From contig CAWIOX010000014.1 of NCBI GenBank assembly GCA_963837775.1, forward strand, positions 1 through 64,000: a DNA stretch of 64,000 nt, written 5' to 3'. The notes under the pieces were generated by a model. The model worked only from the letters and a program-made list of their open reading frames with translations. It searched no databases and was not told the DNA's origin. Every line of letters starts with the position of its first letter. The first letter of the stretch is position 1. Source of the stretch: CAWIOX01 sp963837775 (lineage in GTDB: Bacteria > Pseudomonadota > Gammaproteobacteria > Burkholderiales > Burkholderiaceae_D). The position numbers were made by a program, and so were the translations under genes. Shown here in pieces: positions 8,591 to 17,162 of this stretch.

Positions 8591-8668
8591 TAACTTGTAT
8601 TCCGCGCTGCCGGACGCCAAACCAGTGTCGATCGATGACGCTGGGCCTTGCCTTTGCCATTTTTTGCA

Positions 8669-8756
8669 ATAAATATACTGCCCCCTGTATTTTTAACAGG
8701 GCAATGAAACCGTGCGGGAACTGCCATGTTTTATCGCATACCCCGCGATTCAGGGG
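8669..8756 (+). repeat. dispersed intergenic repeat, copy A
   Basis: It matches the family core AAATATACTGCC-CCTGTATTTTTAACAGG-CAATGAA, then CTGCCATGTTTTATCGCATACCCC and ends with ATTCAGGGG. The right end can fold as CCCC...GGGG. It overlaps the stop codon of the convergent PEBP gene, so it may serve as the 3' end of that message. Confidence 0.75.
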
Positions 8757-9222
8757 TGCTGGTAGAGGCCGAGCAGTACGCTCTGGCCGAGCACATGGCC
8801 GTGCATCGCGCGTTCCAGCGCGGCCTTGTCCGGTGTGCCGAGATCCGGCAGCACCACGTCCAGCGCATACAGCTTGAAGAAGTAGCGATGGCGGCCGATC
8901 GGCGGGCAGGGGCCGCCGTAGCCGGTGCGCTGCCAGTCGTTGACGCCGTCGCGCGTGCCGCCCGGCAGCGATGCGCGCTCACGCCCTGCGGCAGGCCGGC
9001 CGCAGTCGGCGGCAGGTTGTACAGCACCCAGTGCACCCAGGTGGTTTGCGGCGCGGCCGGGTCCGGCGCGTCGGGATCGTCGACGATCAGCGCCAGGCTT
9101 TTGGTGGCGGGCGGCAGGCCCGACCATGCCAGCGGCGGCGACAGGTCGCTGCCGTCGCAGGTGTGGAGCGCCGGAATGCCGGCGCCGTCGGCAAAGGCGC
9201 TTGAGATCAGGTGCAGTGACAT
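8750..9222 (-). pseudogene. PEBP (YbhB/YbcL) family protein, frameshifted
   Basis: The frame starts MSLHLISSAFADGAGIPALH with GGAGT eight bases before the ATG, and carries the phosphatidylethanolamine-binding-protein motifs CDGSDLSPPLAWSGLP, DDPDAP and WVHWVLYNLP. At about 8990 a base is missing, after which YGGPCPPIGRHRYFFKLYAL continues in another frame to the stop at 8750. The restored protein is 157 residues, normal for bacterial PEBP-like proteins. Their ligand and role in bacteria are poorly defined. A second family member lies at 21127-21684. Confidence 0.8.
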
Positions 9223-9582
9223 CGCGATGGACTCCTTTGTGGTGCAGACAAGTGCGGCGGCCAGCAGCAGCGCACCCAGTGCGCTCATCTGCGCGATCGC
9301 CGCCGGCCCGGCGCCCGGATGCAGATCGACGAGTCAGCCGTGCATCTGCGGCGCTGAATTGCGTTGCATCCATGGGCTGGTCGCAGCTGGGCGGCGCTCA
9401 ACTGCCGTTGATAAAATCATCGTGCATGCGCGCATCGTGCGAGCGCTGCCTGCGCTGCGGTTCGATCCGGGCACGCGTCCAATATGCCATCGCGCCCGCG
9501 CCGGATCGTTGATCCGACGCAAACACAGGACAGGCAGCGCACATAAGCTGGGTAATTATTCCCCTGATGCGTGCCGATCCCG
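9223..9582. other. gene-free stretch upstream of pncB
   Basis: About 360 bases between two divergent genes. Short open frames occur but have no convincing start, motif or codon pattern. It must contain promoters for both directions, which I cannot place with confidence. Confidence 0.4.
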
Positions 9583-10972
9583 ATGCGACCCTATAACGAC
9601 AGCCCGCTGCTGACCGATTTTTACGAATTGGCGATGCTGCAGACCTATTTTTCACGCGGCATGAACGACACCGCGGTGTTCGAATTTTCGGTGCGCGAGC
9701 TGCCCGCCGGACGCAATTTCCTGATCGCGGCCGGGCTGGCGCAGGTGGTCGACTATCTGGAACAGCTGCTGTTCGACCACGATGATCTGGCATGGCTCAG
9801 CGCCAGCGGCCGCTTCGATCCGGCCTTCATCGCGTCGCTGATCGATTTCCGCTTTTCCGGCGCGGTCGATGCGCTGCCGGAAGGCACGCATCTTTTTTGC
9901 CGGTGAACCGCTGCTGCGCATCAGCGCGCCGCTGCGCGAAGCGCAGTTCATCGAAAGCCGGGTGATGAATCTGCTGCATTATCAAAGCCTGGTCGCGTCC
10001 AAGGCCGCGCGTGCGGTGATCGCCGCGCAAGGCCGGCAACTGATCGATTTCGGCCTGCGGCGCGCGCACGGCGCCGAGGCTGCGCTGCTGTCGGCGCGCG
10101 CCTGTTACATCGCCGGTTTTGACGGCAGCGCAAGCACGATCGCGGCGCCGCTGTTCGGGATTCCGGTATCGGGCACGATGGCGCATTCGTTCGTGCAGGC
10201 GCACGAGCACGAGACCGACGCATTTGCCGCATTCGCGCAGGCGTTCCCGCATGACGCCACGCTGCTGATCGACACTTTCGATACCGAAGCGGCGGCGCAA
10301 CAGGTGGTGCGCCTGGCGCAATGGCTGCAGGAAGAAGAGGGCATCCAGATCAAGGCGGTGCGCATCGACAGCGGCGATCTGGATGCGGTGGCGCGCCGCG
10401 TGCGGCAGATCCTGGATGCCGGCGACTGCAGCCGGATCGGCATTTTTGCCAGCGGCGATCTGGACGAATACGCGCTGCAGGCGCTGGTGCACAGCGGCGC
10501 GCCGATCGACGGCTTCGGCATCGGCACCCGGATCAACACGTCCGCCGATGCGCCTTACCTGGACTGCACTTACAAGCTGGTCGAGTATGCGGGCCGGGCC
10601 TGCCGCAAGCGTTCTCCCGGCAAGGCGATGTGGCCCGGCAGCAAGCAGGTGTGGCGCCATGTCGATGCGCACGGCGTGATGCGCGGCGACATGCTGACGC
10701 TGCAGGGCGACGACCTGGCCGGAACGCCGCTGCTGCAGCCGGTGATGCGCGGCGGCCAGCTGCTGGCGCCGTTGCCGTCGCTGGCGGACAGCCGCGCGCA
10801 CGCAGCCGCACAACTCGCCAGCCTGCCGCCGGCGCTGCACGCGCTGGGCGCGGCAGCGCCATATCCGGTGACGGTGTCCGAGTCGCTGCGGCAACTGGCG
10901 CAACAGGTGGACGCACATCAGCGCAAGCTGGCCGCTGCCGACCGCGCGCAATGGGGGGACGACACCAGTTAG
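9583..10972 (+). pseudogene. pncB: nicotinate phosphoribosyltransferase, frameshifted
   Basis: The enzyme joins nicotinate to PRPP in the NAD salvage pathway. The N-terminus MRPYNDSPLLTDFYELAMLQ is characteristic, and GTMAHSFVQ carries the family histidine that is phosphorylated. Other family blocks are AVRIDSGDLD, FASGDLDEY, FGIGTRI and YKLVEYAG. A run of six T at about 9892 shifts the frame inside THLFAGEP; five T would restore one 462-residue protein. A homopolymer indel in an otherwise perfect gene suggests sequencing error. ATG 9583 was preferred over GTG 9571 because it matches the family start. Confidence 0.9.
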
Positions 10973-11349
10973 GGGGCCGGCCAGATGCCGCTGCACAGAC
11001 ATCGCGGCGATCACGAGTGCGCCACGGTCGCGCTGAATCGTCTCGGCCCGCACGGCTGCCGCGCCCGCCAATGCCAAGGTTTTTGATTCCCGACAAAATC
11101 ACGCCGCCGATGCGGGTCTACCATGGGTATGTCCGGCCGGTGACGCGCTGTGCGGGACGTATGGATGCGCGCCATTCCTGCGTGCACAAATCTGCATCTC
11201 AACGCACAGCAGCTACAGCACATTTCAACGGCGCCGGCCAAGGCCAGGGCAACCCGGATCAGGGGCAGCCAGGGCGGGGCCGGAACAGGAACCGATCGCT
11301 ATCCGGCACGCGCATCACCACGCTGCAATTACCCGATGGAGCATGCATC
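10973..11349. other. gene-free stretch after pncB
   Basis: About 375 GC-rich bases with no frame that shows protein-like composition on either strand and no terminator-like hairpin with a T run. It presumably holds the promoter of the DUF5335-like gene. Confidence 0.4.
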
Positions 11350-11700
11350 ATGACTACCCGCAAGATTGAAAAAAAGGACTGGAAAGCATTTTTTGACGGC
11401 GTGTCCAAAGTCGGCGGCCTGGACAGCAAATGCGCGGAGATCGAAGTGGTCGGCCTGAACCTGGGCGATCATATCGCGGCCGAATGGGTGCCGATGTTCG
11501 GCGTGGTCTACAACCCGGGCAGCGACGTGCTGGAGATCGCGCTGGAAGGGCTGGACCACATGATTCACCGGCCGACCACGATCCACGTCGACGAGAGCGC
11601 TGCCGGCCTGAACAGCATCAGCGTCACCGATGAAGATGCGCTGCAGCACATCATCCGCCTGCGCGATCCGCTGCTGCTGGCGGGGCCGGCCAAGGCTTGA
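11350..11700 (+). CDS. DUF5335-like small protein
   Basis: This 116-residue acidic soluble protein begins MTTRKIEKKDWKAFFDGVSK and has no signal peptide or membrane segment. The pattern (an N-terminal I-x-K-x-x-W-x-x-F-x-D segment, then a long stretch ending with HIIRLRDPLLL) fits the DUF5335 family, whose function is unknown. It stands alone between pncB and a convergent racemase gene. Confidence 0.6.
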   Translation: MTTRKIEKKDWKAFFDGVSKVGGLDSKCAEIEVVGLNLGDHIAAEWVPMFGVVYNPGSDVLEIALEGLDHMIHRPTTIHVDESAAGLNSISVTDEDALQHIIRLRDPLLLAGPAKA

Positions 11701-11766
11701 ATCCGGCCTCAACCTGAAAATCTACGGTCGCCGCGTGACAGCCTGCGGCGCTGGAATCTGTATAAA

Positions 11767-11850
11767 CAGGGGGAGTATGGCAATAAATCCTGCCATACCC
11801 GCACGGATACATTGGGCTTTTAAAAATACCGGATGGAGTATATTTTCCGG
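11767..11850 (-). repeat. dispersed intergenic repeat, copy B
   Basis: Reverse-oriented and divergent member of the family: it reads GGGGGAGTATGG at the left and CTTTTAAAAATACC then GGAGTATATTTTCC at the right. It lies between the converging ends of the DUF5335-like gene and the racemase gene. Confidence 0.65.
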
Positions 11851-11867
11851 TGCAAGATGCCTGCAAC

Positions 11868-13007
11868 TTACGCGTACTCGCCTGCCAGCCACTCCACCTT
11901 GCTGCGCAGCGGGATGGCATCGCTGCAGTTGACCGTGTGCCGGCTGACGATCAGTTTCTTCTTCACATAGGGCGACACCATCGCCTGCAGTACGGCCGGA
12001 TAACCCATGTCGAATTCGAGCTGGTCGCCGATCTGGCAGGATCGCGCGCGGCTCATGTCGAGCACCAGATGGTCGCTGGAGGCGCCGATGATGGTCACGC
12101 CGGGATCGATCGGGCGCAGTTCGGCCGGATTCACGTCGAGCCGGCCGAGGCTGACGATCGAGCGGGTCTGCTCGCCCTGATCGATGAACACCGGCTTCAG
12201 GCCGAACGCATCGAGCCCGATCTCGCCTTCCGGCTTGGACGGTTTGCGCTTGACCTCGATCACTTCGGACTTCATGCGAAACGCATCGGTATGCATGCCC
12301 GGCCACGGCGCATCGTGCAAAGAGTTGCGCCCCAGCAGCAGCCCGGTGCCGATGCGCAGGTGGTTGATCCCGGCCGGCAACTGGCCCGCCAGCAGCAGCG
12401 CCAGCGAGCCGGAATTGCCGCCCGACACATAAGTCAGCTTGCGCCGGTAGCGTTGTTCGAACGCGTCGGCGCACTCGACCAGGCGGCCCAGGTTCTGCGC
12501 CGACGGCAGCACCCCGCCGAGGCAGCCGAGATTGGTGCCGACGCCGACGATGCGCACCCCGGCAAGCGCGGCGACCCGGTCGCACAGCGGGATGAAATCT
12601 TCCGGATTGACGCCCTCGCGGCGGTCGCCCAGCTCGACCATGATGATGATCTGATGCACCCGCTTATGGTCGAGCGCGGCGTCGGACAGCGCCGCAATCA
12701 GGCGCAGTTCGGAGTTCAGGCTGACATCGACGGTCTGCACGATCTCGTTGACTTCGGACAGCGCCGGTATGCGCACCAGCATCAGCGGGCAATCGACGCC
12801 GTTGCGCTGCAGGCGCTGGATATTTTCCAGGCGCGAATCGCCGAGCTGGGACACGCCGCCGTCGAGCAGCGCCTGCGCCACCTGCGGCATGCCGCAAGTC
12901 AGCTTGGTCACGCCCAGCACCGTGACGCCGCGCTCGGCGCAGGCCGCCACCATGTTGCGCGCGTTGTCAGTGAGCTTTTGCAGATCGATCGTGATGGAGG
13001 CGGCCAT
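11868..13007 (-). CDS. PLP-dependent alanine/ornithine racemase-family enzyme
   Basis: This 379-residue cytosolic enzyme has the fold-type III layout of alanine racemases: an N-terminal TIM-barrel with the likely PLP-binding lysine in VLGVTKLTCG (about residue 35) and a C-terminal beta domain. Its closest type by eye is the YhfX/ornithine racemase group rather than biosynthetic Alr. It is divergent from a LysR gene, and an amino-acid binding protein gene follows that regulator, so it probably interconverts a basic amino acid. Substrate is not established. Confidence 0.75.
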   Translation of the reverse strand: MAASITIDLQKLTDNARNMVAACAERGVTVLGVTKLTCGMPQVAQALLDGGVSQLGDSRLENIQRLQRNGVDCPLMLVRIPALSEVNEIVQTVDVSLNSELRLIAALSDAALDHKRVHQIIIMVELGDRREGVNPEDFIPLCDRVAALAGVRIVGVGTNLGCLGGVLPSAQNLGRLVECADAFEQRYRRKLTYVSGGNSGSLALLLAGQLPAGINHLRIGTGLLLGRNSLHDAPWPGMHTDAFRMKSEVIEVKRKPSKPEGEIGLDAFGLKPVFIDQGEQTRSIVSLGRLDVNPAELRPIDPGVTIIGASSDHLVLDMSRARSCQIGDQLEFDMGYPAVLQAMVSPYVKKKLIVSRHTVNCSDAIPLRSKVEWLAGEYA

Positions 13008-13143
13008 GCTTTACCCTGGTGTGAAATGAAAAAAGATGCGTAAGGAACTATTGCCGCACAGAAGCAGCAAGCCTGCTTGCAGCCTGCGTGAACCTGCTTG
13101 AACCCTGTTTTCACCTTAACGCAGCCGACACCAGAGAACAAAT

Positions 13144-13187
13144 CAATAGTAAAAATGAACACCATAGATTTGATTGATGTACTATTG
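13144..13187. promoter_or_regulatory. inverted-repeat operator between racemase and LysR genes
   Basis: CAATAGTA at 13144-13151 is mirrored by TACTATTG at 13180-13187, and between them lies ATAGATTTGATTGAT at 13164-13178. The inner ATAGATT half-site returns as a perfect palindrome at 14278-14292, upstream of the binding-protein gene. This suggests a LysR site controlling both directions. Confidence 0.5.
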
Positions 13188-13260
13188 CCTGAGCTGGCAC
13201 GAAAACCGGCTTTCGTTCCACTGCAATCCGATATCAATCCAGACCTCCGGAGTCCGCCAC

Positions 13261-14259
13261 ATGGCCCAAACAACATCTACCGCCAGGCCCGCCGAAGAGC
13301 CCGAGGTGTATACCTCGAGCACCGACCAGAACCGGGAGTTCGAACGCTTTGCGCGCAACCTGGACTGGAATCTGCTGCGCACCTTCATGGTCATCGTGCA
13401 GGAAGGCAGCCTGACCAAGGCCGCCAACCGGCTGTTCCTGCAGCAGCCGTCGATCAGCGCCGCGCTGAAAAGGCTGGAAGAATCGATCGGCTATCCATTG
13501 ATCGACCGCCAGCCGGGACGCTTTGTGGTCACGCCGGCCGGCAAAAAACTGTACACCGAGGCGCTCAGCATTTTCCAGATGGTGGCCTGCCTGCGGCAAT
13601 CGATCACCGACGCCCCGCTCGAGACCACCGGCCACATCCGGATCGCCACCGTGAGCCAGGTGATGAACACCATTCTTGATCCTATCCTGGCGGCATTCTT
13701 CAAGCTGCACCCGAAAATCACGCTGTCGATCGAAGTGCTGACCACCGCCGACGTGCTGCATTCGCTGCAACAGAATCTGGCGACCATCGGCCTGAGCGAC
13801 GGCGTGATTCCGCCGGGCTTGCACAAGCGCCTGATCAAGATCGAAAAATATGCGATCTATTGCGGCAAGGCGCACCGTTTTTTCGGCGAACAGGATCTGC
13901 GGCTGGACGATTTGCGCGGCGAACCGTACATCACCTTCAAGGCCGATATCCTGGGCGGCCAGCACATGAATGCGGTCACCGCGATACGCGCGCAAGCGTC
14001 GATCGGGCAGTATGTGCGCGGCACTTCCGCGTTCGACGAGGAAGTCTGCCGGATGATCATCAACAATATCGGCATCGGCGCGCTGCAGCAGGAATTTGCC
14101 GCCCCCTACCTGCAGCGCGGCTTGCTGTGGCAACTGCCGCCGTATCAGGAGCTGCCGGAATCGACGCTGTATTTCGTCAGCAATCCGATGGCTCGCCTGA
14201 ACGACGCGGAACGCGCTTTTCTGGAGTTCGCGAATGCCTATCCGGGCTGGCCGGAATGA
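13261..14259 (+). CDS. LysR-family transcriptional regulator
   Basis: This 332-residue regulator has an extended N-terminus of about 40 residues before the winged helix (LDWNLLRTFMVIVQEGSLTKAANRLFLQQPSISAALKRLE, roughly residues 37-76), followed by a periplasmic-binding-like effector domain. The DNA-binding residues and the gene's divergent position from the racemase gene make it the likely regulator of the racemase and of the downstream binding protein. The start at 13261 was chosen from composition; the extension may be partly untranslated. Confidence 0.85.
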   Translation: MAQTTSTARPAEEPEVYTSSTDQNREFERFARNLDWNLLRTFMVIVQEGSLTKAANRLFLQQPSISAALKRLEESIGYPLIDRQPGRFVVTPAGKKLYTEALSIFQMVACLRQSITDAPLETTGHIRIATVSQVMNTILDPILAAFFKLHPKITLSIEVLTTADVLHSLQQNLATIGLSDGVIPPGLHKRLIKIEKYAIYCGKAHRFFGEQDLRLDDLRGEPYITFKADILGGQHMNAVTAIRAQASIGQYVRGTSAFDEEVCRMIINNIGIGALQQEFAAPYLQRGLLWQLPPYQELPESTLYFVSNPMARLNDAERAFLEFANAYPGWPE

Positions 14260-14277
14260 GTGCTAATTGAGCAAGTC

Positions 14278-14292
14278 ATAGATTCAATCTAT
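14278..14292. promoter_or_regulatory. perfect palindrome ATAGATT-C-AATCTAT
   Basis: This 15-base palindrome lies 130 bases before the amino-acid binding-protein gene and 19 bases after the LysR stop. The same ATAGATT half-site occurs in the racemase/LysR intergenic region. It is most likely a binding site for that LysR protein. Confidence 0.55.
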
Positions 14293-14421
14293 ACGACGGA
14301 TTGATCTTATCTTCTTTGTGTATGGGGGAATGGGTGCTATTTTTTGCTGCATCGAAGGCAAATAAATCGATACGACAAATAATCAGGCCCAGCCTTTTTC
14401 CAAAGAATTTGAGGAGACATT

Positions 14422-15201
14422 ATGAAGATGAAGCATCTACTTAGCGTGATCGGCTTGTCATTTGCCGCAGTTTCCGTGCAGGCGACAGAAAGCAAGGAAT
14501 TGCGCATCGGCACCGACGCGACTTACGAGCCGTTTGAATACAAGACCGCCGACGGCAAACTGGTCGGCTTCGAGATCGACCTGGCCAATGCGCTGTGCGC
14601 CGAAATGAAACGCCGTTGCGTATTCGTCGAATCGGCGTGGGAAGGCATCGTCCCTTCCTTGCTGGCCAAGAAATACGACATGATCATTTCCGGCATGACG
14701 GTCACCGATGACCGCAAGAAAACCGTCAGTTTCAGCAACAAGATCACCGATATCCCGTACCGCGTGATCGTCAAGCGCGGCAGCGGCCTCGACGGTTCGC
14801 CGGCCGCGCTGAAAGGCAAGAAGGTCGGCGTGCTGAAAGGCTCGACCGAAGCCGATTTCGCCGACAAATACTATGCGAAGGCCGGCGCCACCGTGGTGCG
14901 TTACGGCTCGACCCAGGATGCGTACCTGGACATGACTTCGGGCCGGGTCGAGGCGATCCTGGGCAACCTGGTCGAAATGAAATCCGGTTTCCTGAACAAG
15001 CCGGAAGGCAAGCCTTTCGAGTTTTCTCCGTATGAAATGAAGGACCCGGTGGTGCTCGGCTACGGCACCGGCGCCGCCATGCGCAAGCAGGATGCCAAGC
15101 TCAAGACCGAATTCGATGCGGCGATCCAGGCCATCCGCGCCAACGGCACCTACAAGAAAATTTCCGACAAGTACTTCGATTTCGACGTCTACGGTAAATA
15201 A
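14422..15201 (+). CDS. amino-acid ABC transporter substrate-binding protein
   Basis: This 259-residue periplasmic protein has a signal peptide (about residues 1-21) and the SBP_bac_3 pattern of lysine/arginine/ornithine/histidine-binding proteins: LRIGTDATYEPFEYKTADGK, GFEIDLANALC, AWEGIVPSLLAKKYD and MTVTDDRKKTVSFS. GAGGAG lies six bases before the ATG. No permease or ATPase gene follows, so it must use a transporter encoded elsewhere or act as a sensor. The neighbouring racemase suggests a basic amino-acid ligand. Confidence 0.85.
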   Translation: MKMKHLLSVIGLSFAAVSVQATESKELRIGTDATYEPFEYKTADGKLVGFEIDLANALCAEMKRRCVFVESAWEGIVPSLLAKKYDMIISGMTVTDDRKKTVSFSNKITDIPYRVIVKRGSGLDGSPAALKGKKVGVLKGSTEADFADKYYAKAGATVVRYGSTQDAYLDMTSGRVEAILGNLVEMKSGFLNKPEGKPFEFSPYEMKDPVVLGYGTGAAMRKQDAKLKTEFDAAIQAIRANGTYKKISDKYFDFDVYGK

Positions 15202-15311
15202 TCCCGCACGCCGCGAGACCGTCTGCCAGGCGGTTTCGCGCTGACTGGATGATGAAAAAACCTGCTGCCGCGCGCAAGGCTGCGGCACGGCTTGCGCATC
15301 TGGCCAGAAAT

Positions 15312-15342
15312 AAAAAAGACAGGCTTGGCCTGTCTTTTTTTT
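15312..15342. terminator. bidirectional rho-independent terminator
   Basis: A run of six A, the stem GACAGG/CCTGTC with a five-base loop, and a run of eight T. It lies between the converging binding-protein gene and the lysine/alanine-rich protein gene and can stop transcription both ways. Confidence 0.85.
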
Positions 15343-15358
15343 GTACTGGCGAACGCGA

Positions 15359-15793
15359 TTACTTCGGTGCGGCTTCTTTCGCTTCTACCTTGGCTTCGGC
15401 AGCGTGTGCTTTGGCTTTCGCTTTAGCCGCTTTGCTGTGCGCCTTTGCTTTCATTTTTTTGGCATCGACCTTAGCGTCGGTGACTTTTGCATCGGCTTTG
15501 GTGTCTGCTTTTGTTTCTTTTACATCGGCTTTCGCTTTGCTTTCTTTGGCATCAACTTTGGCTTCGGCTTTGGTTTCCTTTGCTTCGGTTTTCGCGTTGA
15601 TTACTTTTGCATCGGCTTTAGCGTCAGTCTTCATTTCCTTGGCATCGGCTTTAATGACAGCTTTGGTTTCCTTGGCTTCGGCCTTAACTGCTTTGGTCGT
15701 TGGTGCAGCTGGTATTGCTGGTGTTGCCGGTGCTTGAGCGAAAACAGAAGTAGCGAACAAGCCAGCGATCAGAGTAGCAAGTAATTTATTCAT
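15359..15793 (-). CDS. exported Lys/Ala-rich repeat protein
   Basis: This 144-residue protein has a signal peptide (MNKLLATLIAGLFATSVFA), a short Ala/Pro linker, then about 110 residues of irregular repeats such as KAEAKETKA, KADAKEMKT and KVDAKESKA, ending AEAKVEAKEAAPK. It is almost entirely Ala, Lys, Glu, Asp, Thr and Val, so an extended charged helix is expected. It resembles H1-like or LEA-like helical proteins only in composition. It could be a periplasmic or surface polycation; no function can be assigned. Confidence 0.7.
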   Translation of the reverse strand: MNKLLATLIAGLFATSVFAQAPATPAIPAAPTTKAVKAEAKETKAVIKADAKEMKTDAKADAKVINAKTEAKETKAEAKVDAKESKAKADVKETKADTKADAKVTDAKVDAKKMKAKAHSKAAKAKAKAHAAEAKVEAKEAAPK

Positions 15794-15968
15794 TTGAGTT
15801 CCTGTACGTTTTCTTGATTAGCTCAGGTGGTTCCCGAGGACATACGCTATAAACGATGGGGTCAGGAATGGCGTTGACGCTTATTACATGCAGTTACAAA
15901 TGATGTGCAACTGCAGCAAGAGCGAGTCTGATGCGGCTATCCGGGCGGTCGCGCGATTGCGGATAGCT

Positions 15969-16526
15969 CTAGCCGGGCGCAAAGCCGGCAATGATCTGCT
16001 GCGTACTCAAGACTTCAGCGAAACTGCCATCCAGCGCCGCCATATACGCGGCGTGCACCTGGCCGGCCGGTATCTGCACGCCGCCGAAGGACAGCGCCTT
16101 TGTCGCGCAGGCATCGTGCGCCAGCTGGACCGTCAATTCCAGATCGCAAGCGGCACGCGTCGTGGTGTCGATGCACATGTGGGTCATCATGCCGGCGATC
16201 ACCAGCCGGCCGATCCGATGCTGCTGCAGATGTTCCAGCAATCCGGTCTGCCGGAAGCTGTTCGGATAATGCTTCCGGATCACGGTCTCGTTGCCCAGCG
16301 GCGCAACGCTGGCGTGGATTTTGACGCCGTCGGTATCGGGCACAAAGAAGGTCGCGCCGGCGCGTGTTGCGATGTGCTGGATGTGGATCACCGGCAGGTG
16401 CAGGCGACGGAAGGTCGCCAGCAGCGCGGCCGCGTTGTCGCTGGCTTCTTGGGTGTTTTCCAGCGCCATTTTGCCGCCGGGGAAGTAATCGTTTTGAATG
16501 TCGATCAGCAGTAGTGCGGTTTTCAT
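15969..16526 (-). CDS. isochorismatase-family cysteine hydrolase
   Basis: This 185-residue cytosolic enzyme keeps the family triad: Asp9 in LLIDIQNDYF, a lysine in VIRKHYPNSF and the nucleophilic cysteine in GMMTHMCIDTTTRAA. Such enzymes hydrolyse amide or ester bonds of small molecules; the substrate cannot be read from sequence. Its neighbours, a cupin and a GlxA-type regulator, suggest a small catabolic or detoxification unit. Confidence 0.85.
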   Translation of the reverse strand: MKTALLLIDIQNDYFPGGKMALENTQEASDNAAALLATFRRLHLPVIHIQHIATRAGATFFVPDTDGVKIHASVAPLGNETVIRKHYPNSFRQTGLLEHLQQHRIGRLVIAGMMTHMCIDTTTRAACDLELTVQLAHDACATKALSFGGVQIPAGQVHAAYMAALDGSFAEVLSTQQIIAGFAPG

Positions 16527-16588
16527 GGATGTATTCCTTTTCAGTATTGATCCGGCCCGAATTAAGTTTCAATAATTTGGGTCCATTT

Positions 16589-16626
16589 CTCACCCTCTCC
16601 CTCTGGGAGAGGGCTGGGGTGAGGGG
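16589..16626. repeat. REP-like palindromic element
   Basis: CTCACCCTCTCCCTCTGGGAGAGGG... forms a perfect nine-base-pair hairpin (CCCTCTCCC/GGGAGAGGG, loop TCT) followed by CTGGGGTGAGGGG. This is the widespread proteobacterial REP-type sequence often seen between genes. It lies between the isochorismatase and cupin genes and is unrelated to the other repeat family in this window. Confidence 0.85.
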
Positions 16627-16686
16627 ATTCGGCACACTGTATTTGTGGGCCGAATCTATAGGTGAACTGCTTGAGCGGCGACGGCC

Positions 16687-16998
16687 TCAGACGCTGCCCG
16701 CTGTCTCGACAACAAGGATGCGCGCCGCGCCGCGCGGATGCGCCAGATGCTCGCAGCCGACCTCGGCAAAGAACACATCGCCGGCCTGCAGTGCGACCGA
16801 CTTCTCTGTCCCGTCCTCCCGGTAGAACATGTCGACCGTCCCATCGAGCACTGCAAACACCTCCTGGCCGTCGTTGATGTGCCACCGGTATGGCTGGTCG
16901 GTCCAGTGCACGCGTGTCGTGATGCCGTTCATGTTCGCGACTTCAATTGCGCCCCATGCGCGGGCGGCGGTAAATTCACGGCTGCGGATGATTTTCAT
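16687..16998 (-). CDS. cupin-domain protein
   Basis: This 103-residue protein is a single small cupin barrel. The two cupin motifs are visible as RWHINDGQEVFAVLDGTVDM and, weaker, GDVFFAEVGCEHLAHPRG, with histidines that could bind a metal. Function could be sugar or small-acid modification or ligand sensing. It lies divergent from the GlxA-type regulator gene and upstream of the isochorismatase gene on the same strand. Confidence 0.8.
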   Translation of the reverse strand: MKIIRSREFTAARAWGAIEVANMNGITTRVHWTDQPYRWHINDGQEVFAVLDGTVDMFYREDGTEKSVALQAGDVFFAEVGCEHLAHPRGAARILVVETAGSV

Positions 16999-17103
16999 GG
17001 TTTTTCAAAACGCCTGATTAGGGGTAGATCGGATGTCCTTGTGGAGTCATTCATGGCTCGGCTCCGGAATCGATTATCGCGATTGCCGGCTGACGCCGAC
17101 AGT

Positions 17104-17136
17104 GGCCCGAGTGACATTTTTAGTTACAATCGGGCC
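17104..17136. promoter_or_regulatory. inverted repeat GGCCCGA...TCGGGCC before the GlxA-type gene
   Basis: Seven-base perfect arms at 17104-17110 and 17130-17136 enclose an AT-rich 19-base spacer (GTGACATTTTTAGTTACAA). It sits 27 bases before the regulator's start codon, in the divergent intergenic region shared with the cupin gene, so it may be an autoregulatory site. Confidence 0.35.
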
Positions 17137-17162
17137 AATCGTGCAATCAGGAGAATCAAGCA

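Noticed and set aside
8683..8701. LexA-like box inside the dispersed repeat (CCTGTATTTTTAACAGG)
   Set aside because: The arms CTGT and ACAG fit, but the spacer is seven bases instead of eight, other copies break the arms, and the sites follow gene ends rather than promoters.
9222..9286. Signal peptide extension of the PEBP protein (MSALGALLLAAALVC)
   Set aside because: GGAGT sits eight bases before the internal ATG at 9222, which is also the usual start of cytosolic PEBP proteins.
15888..15926. Inverted repeat TGCAGTT...AACTGCA
   Set aside because: Seven-base arms with a 13-base spacer and no gene start nearby to make it meaningful.
16562..16640. Protein-like reading PLTPALSQRERV across the REP element
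   Set aside because: This is the well known false translation of REP hairpins and not a gene.
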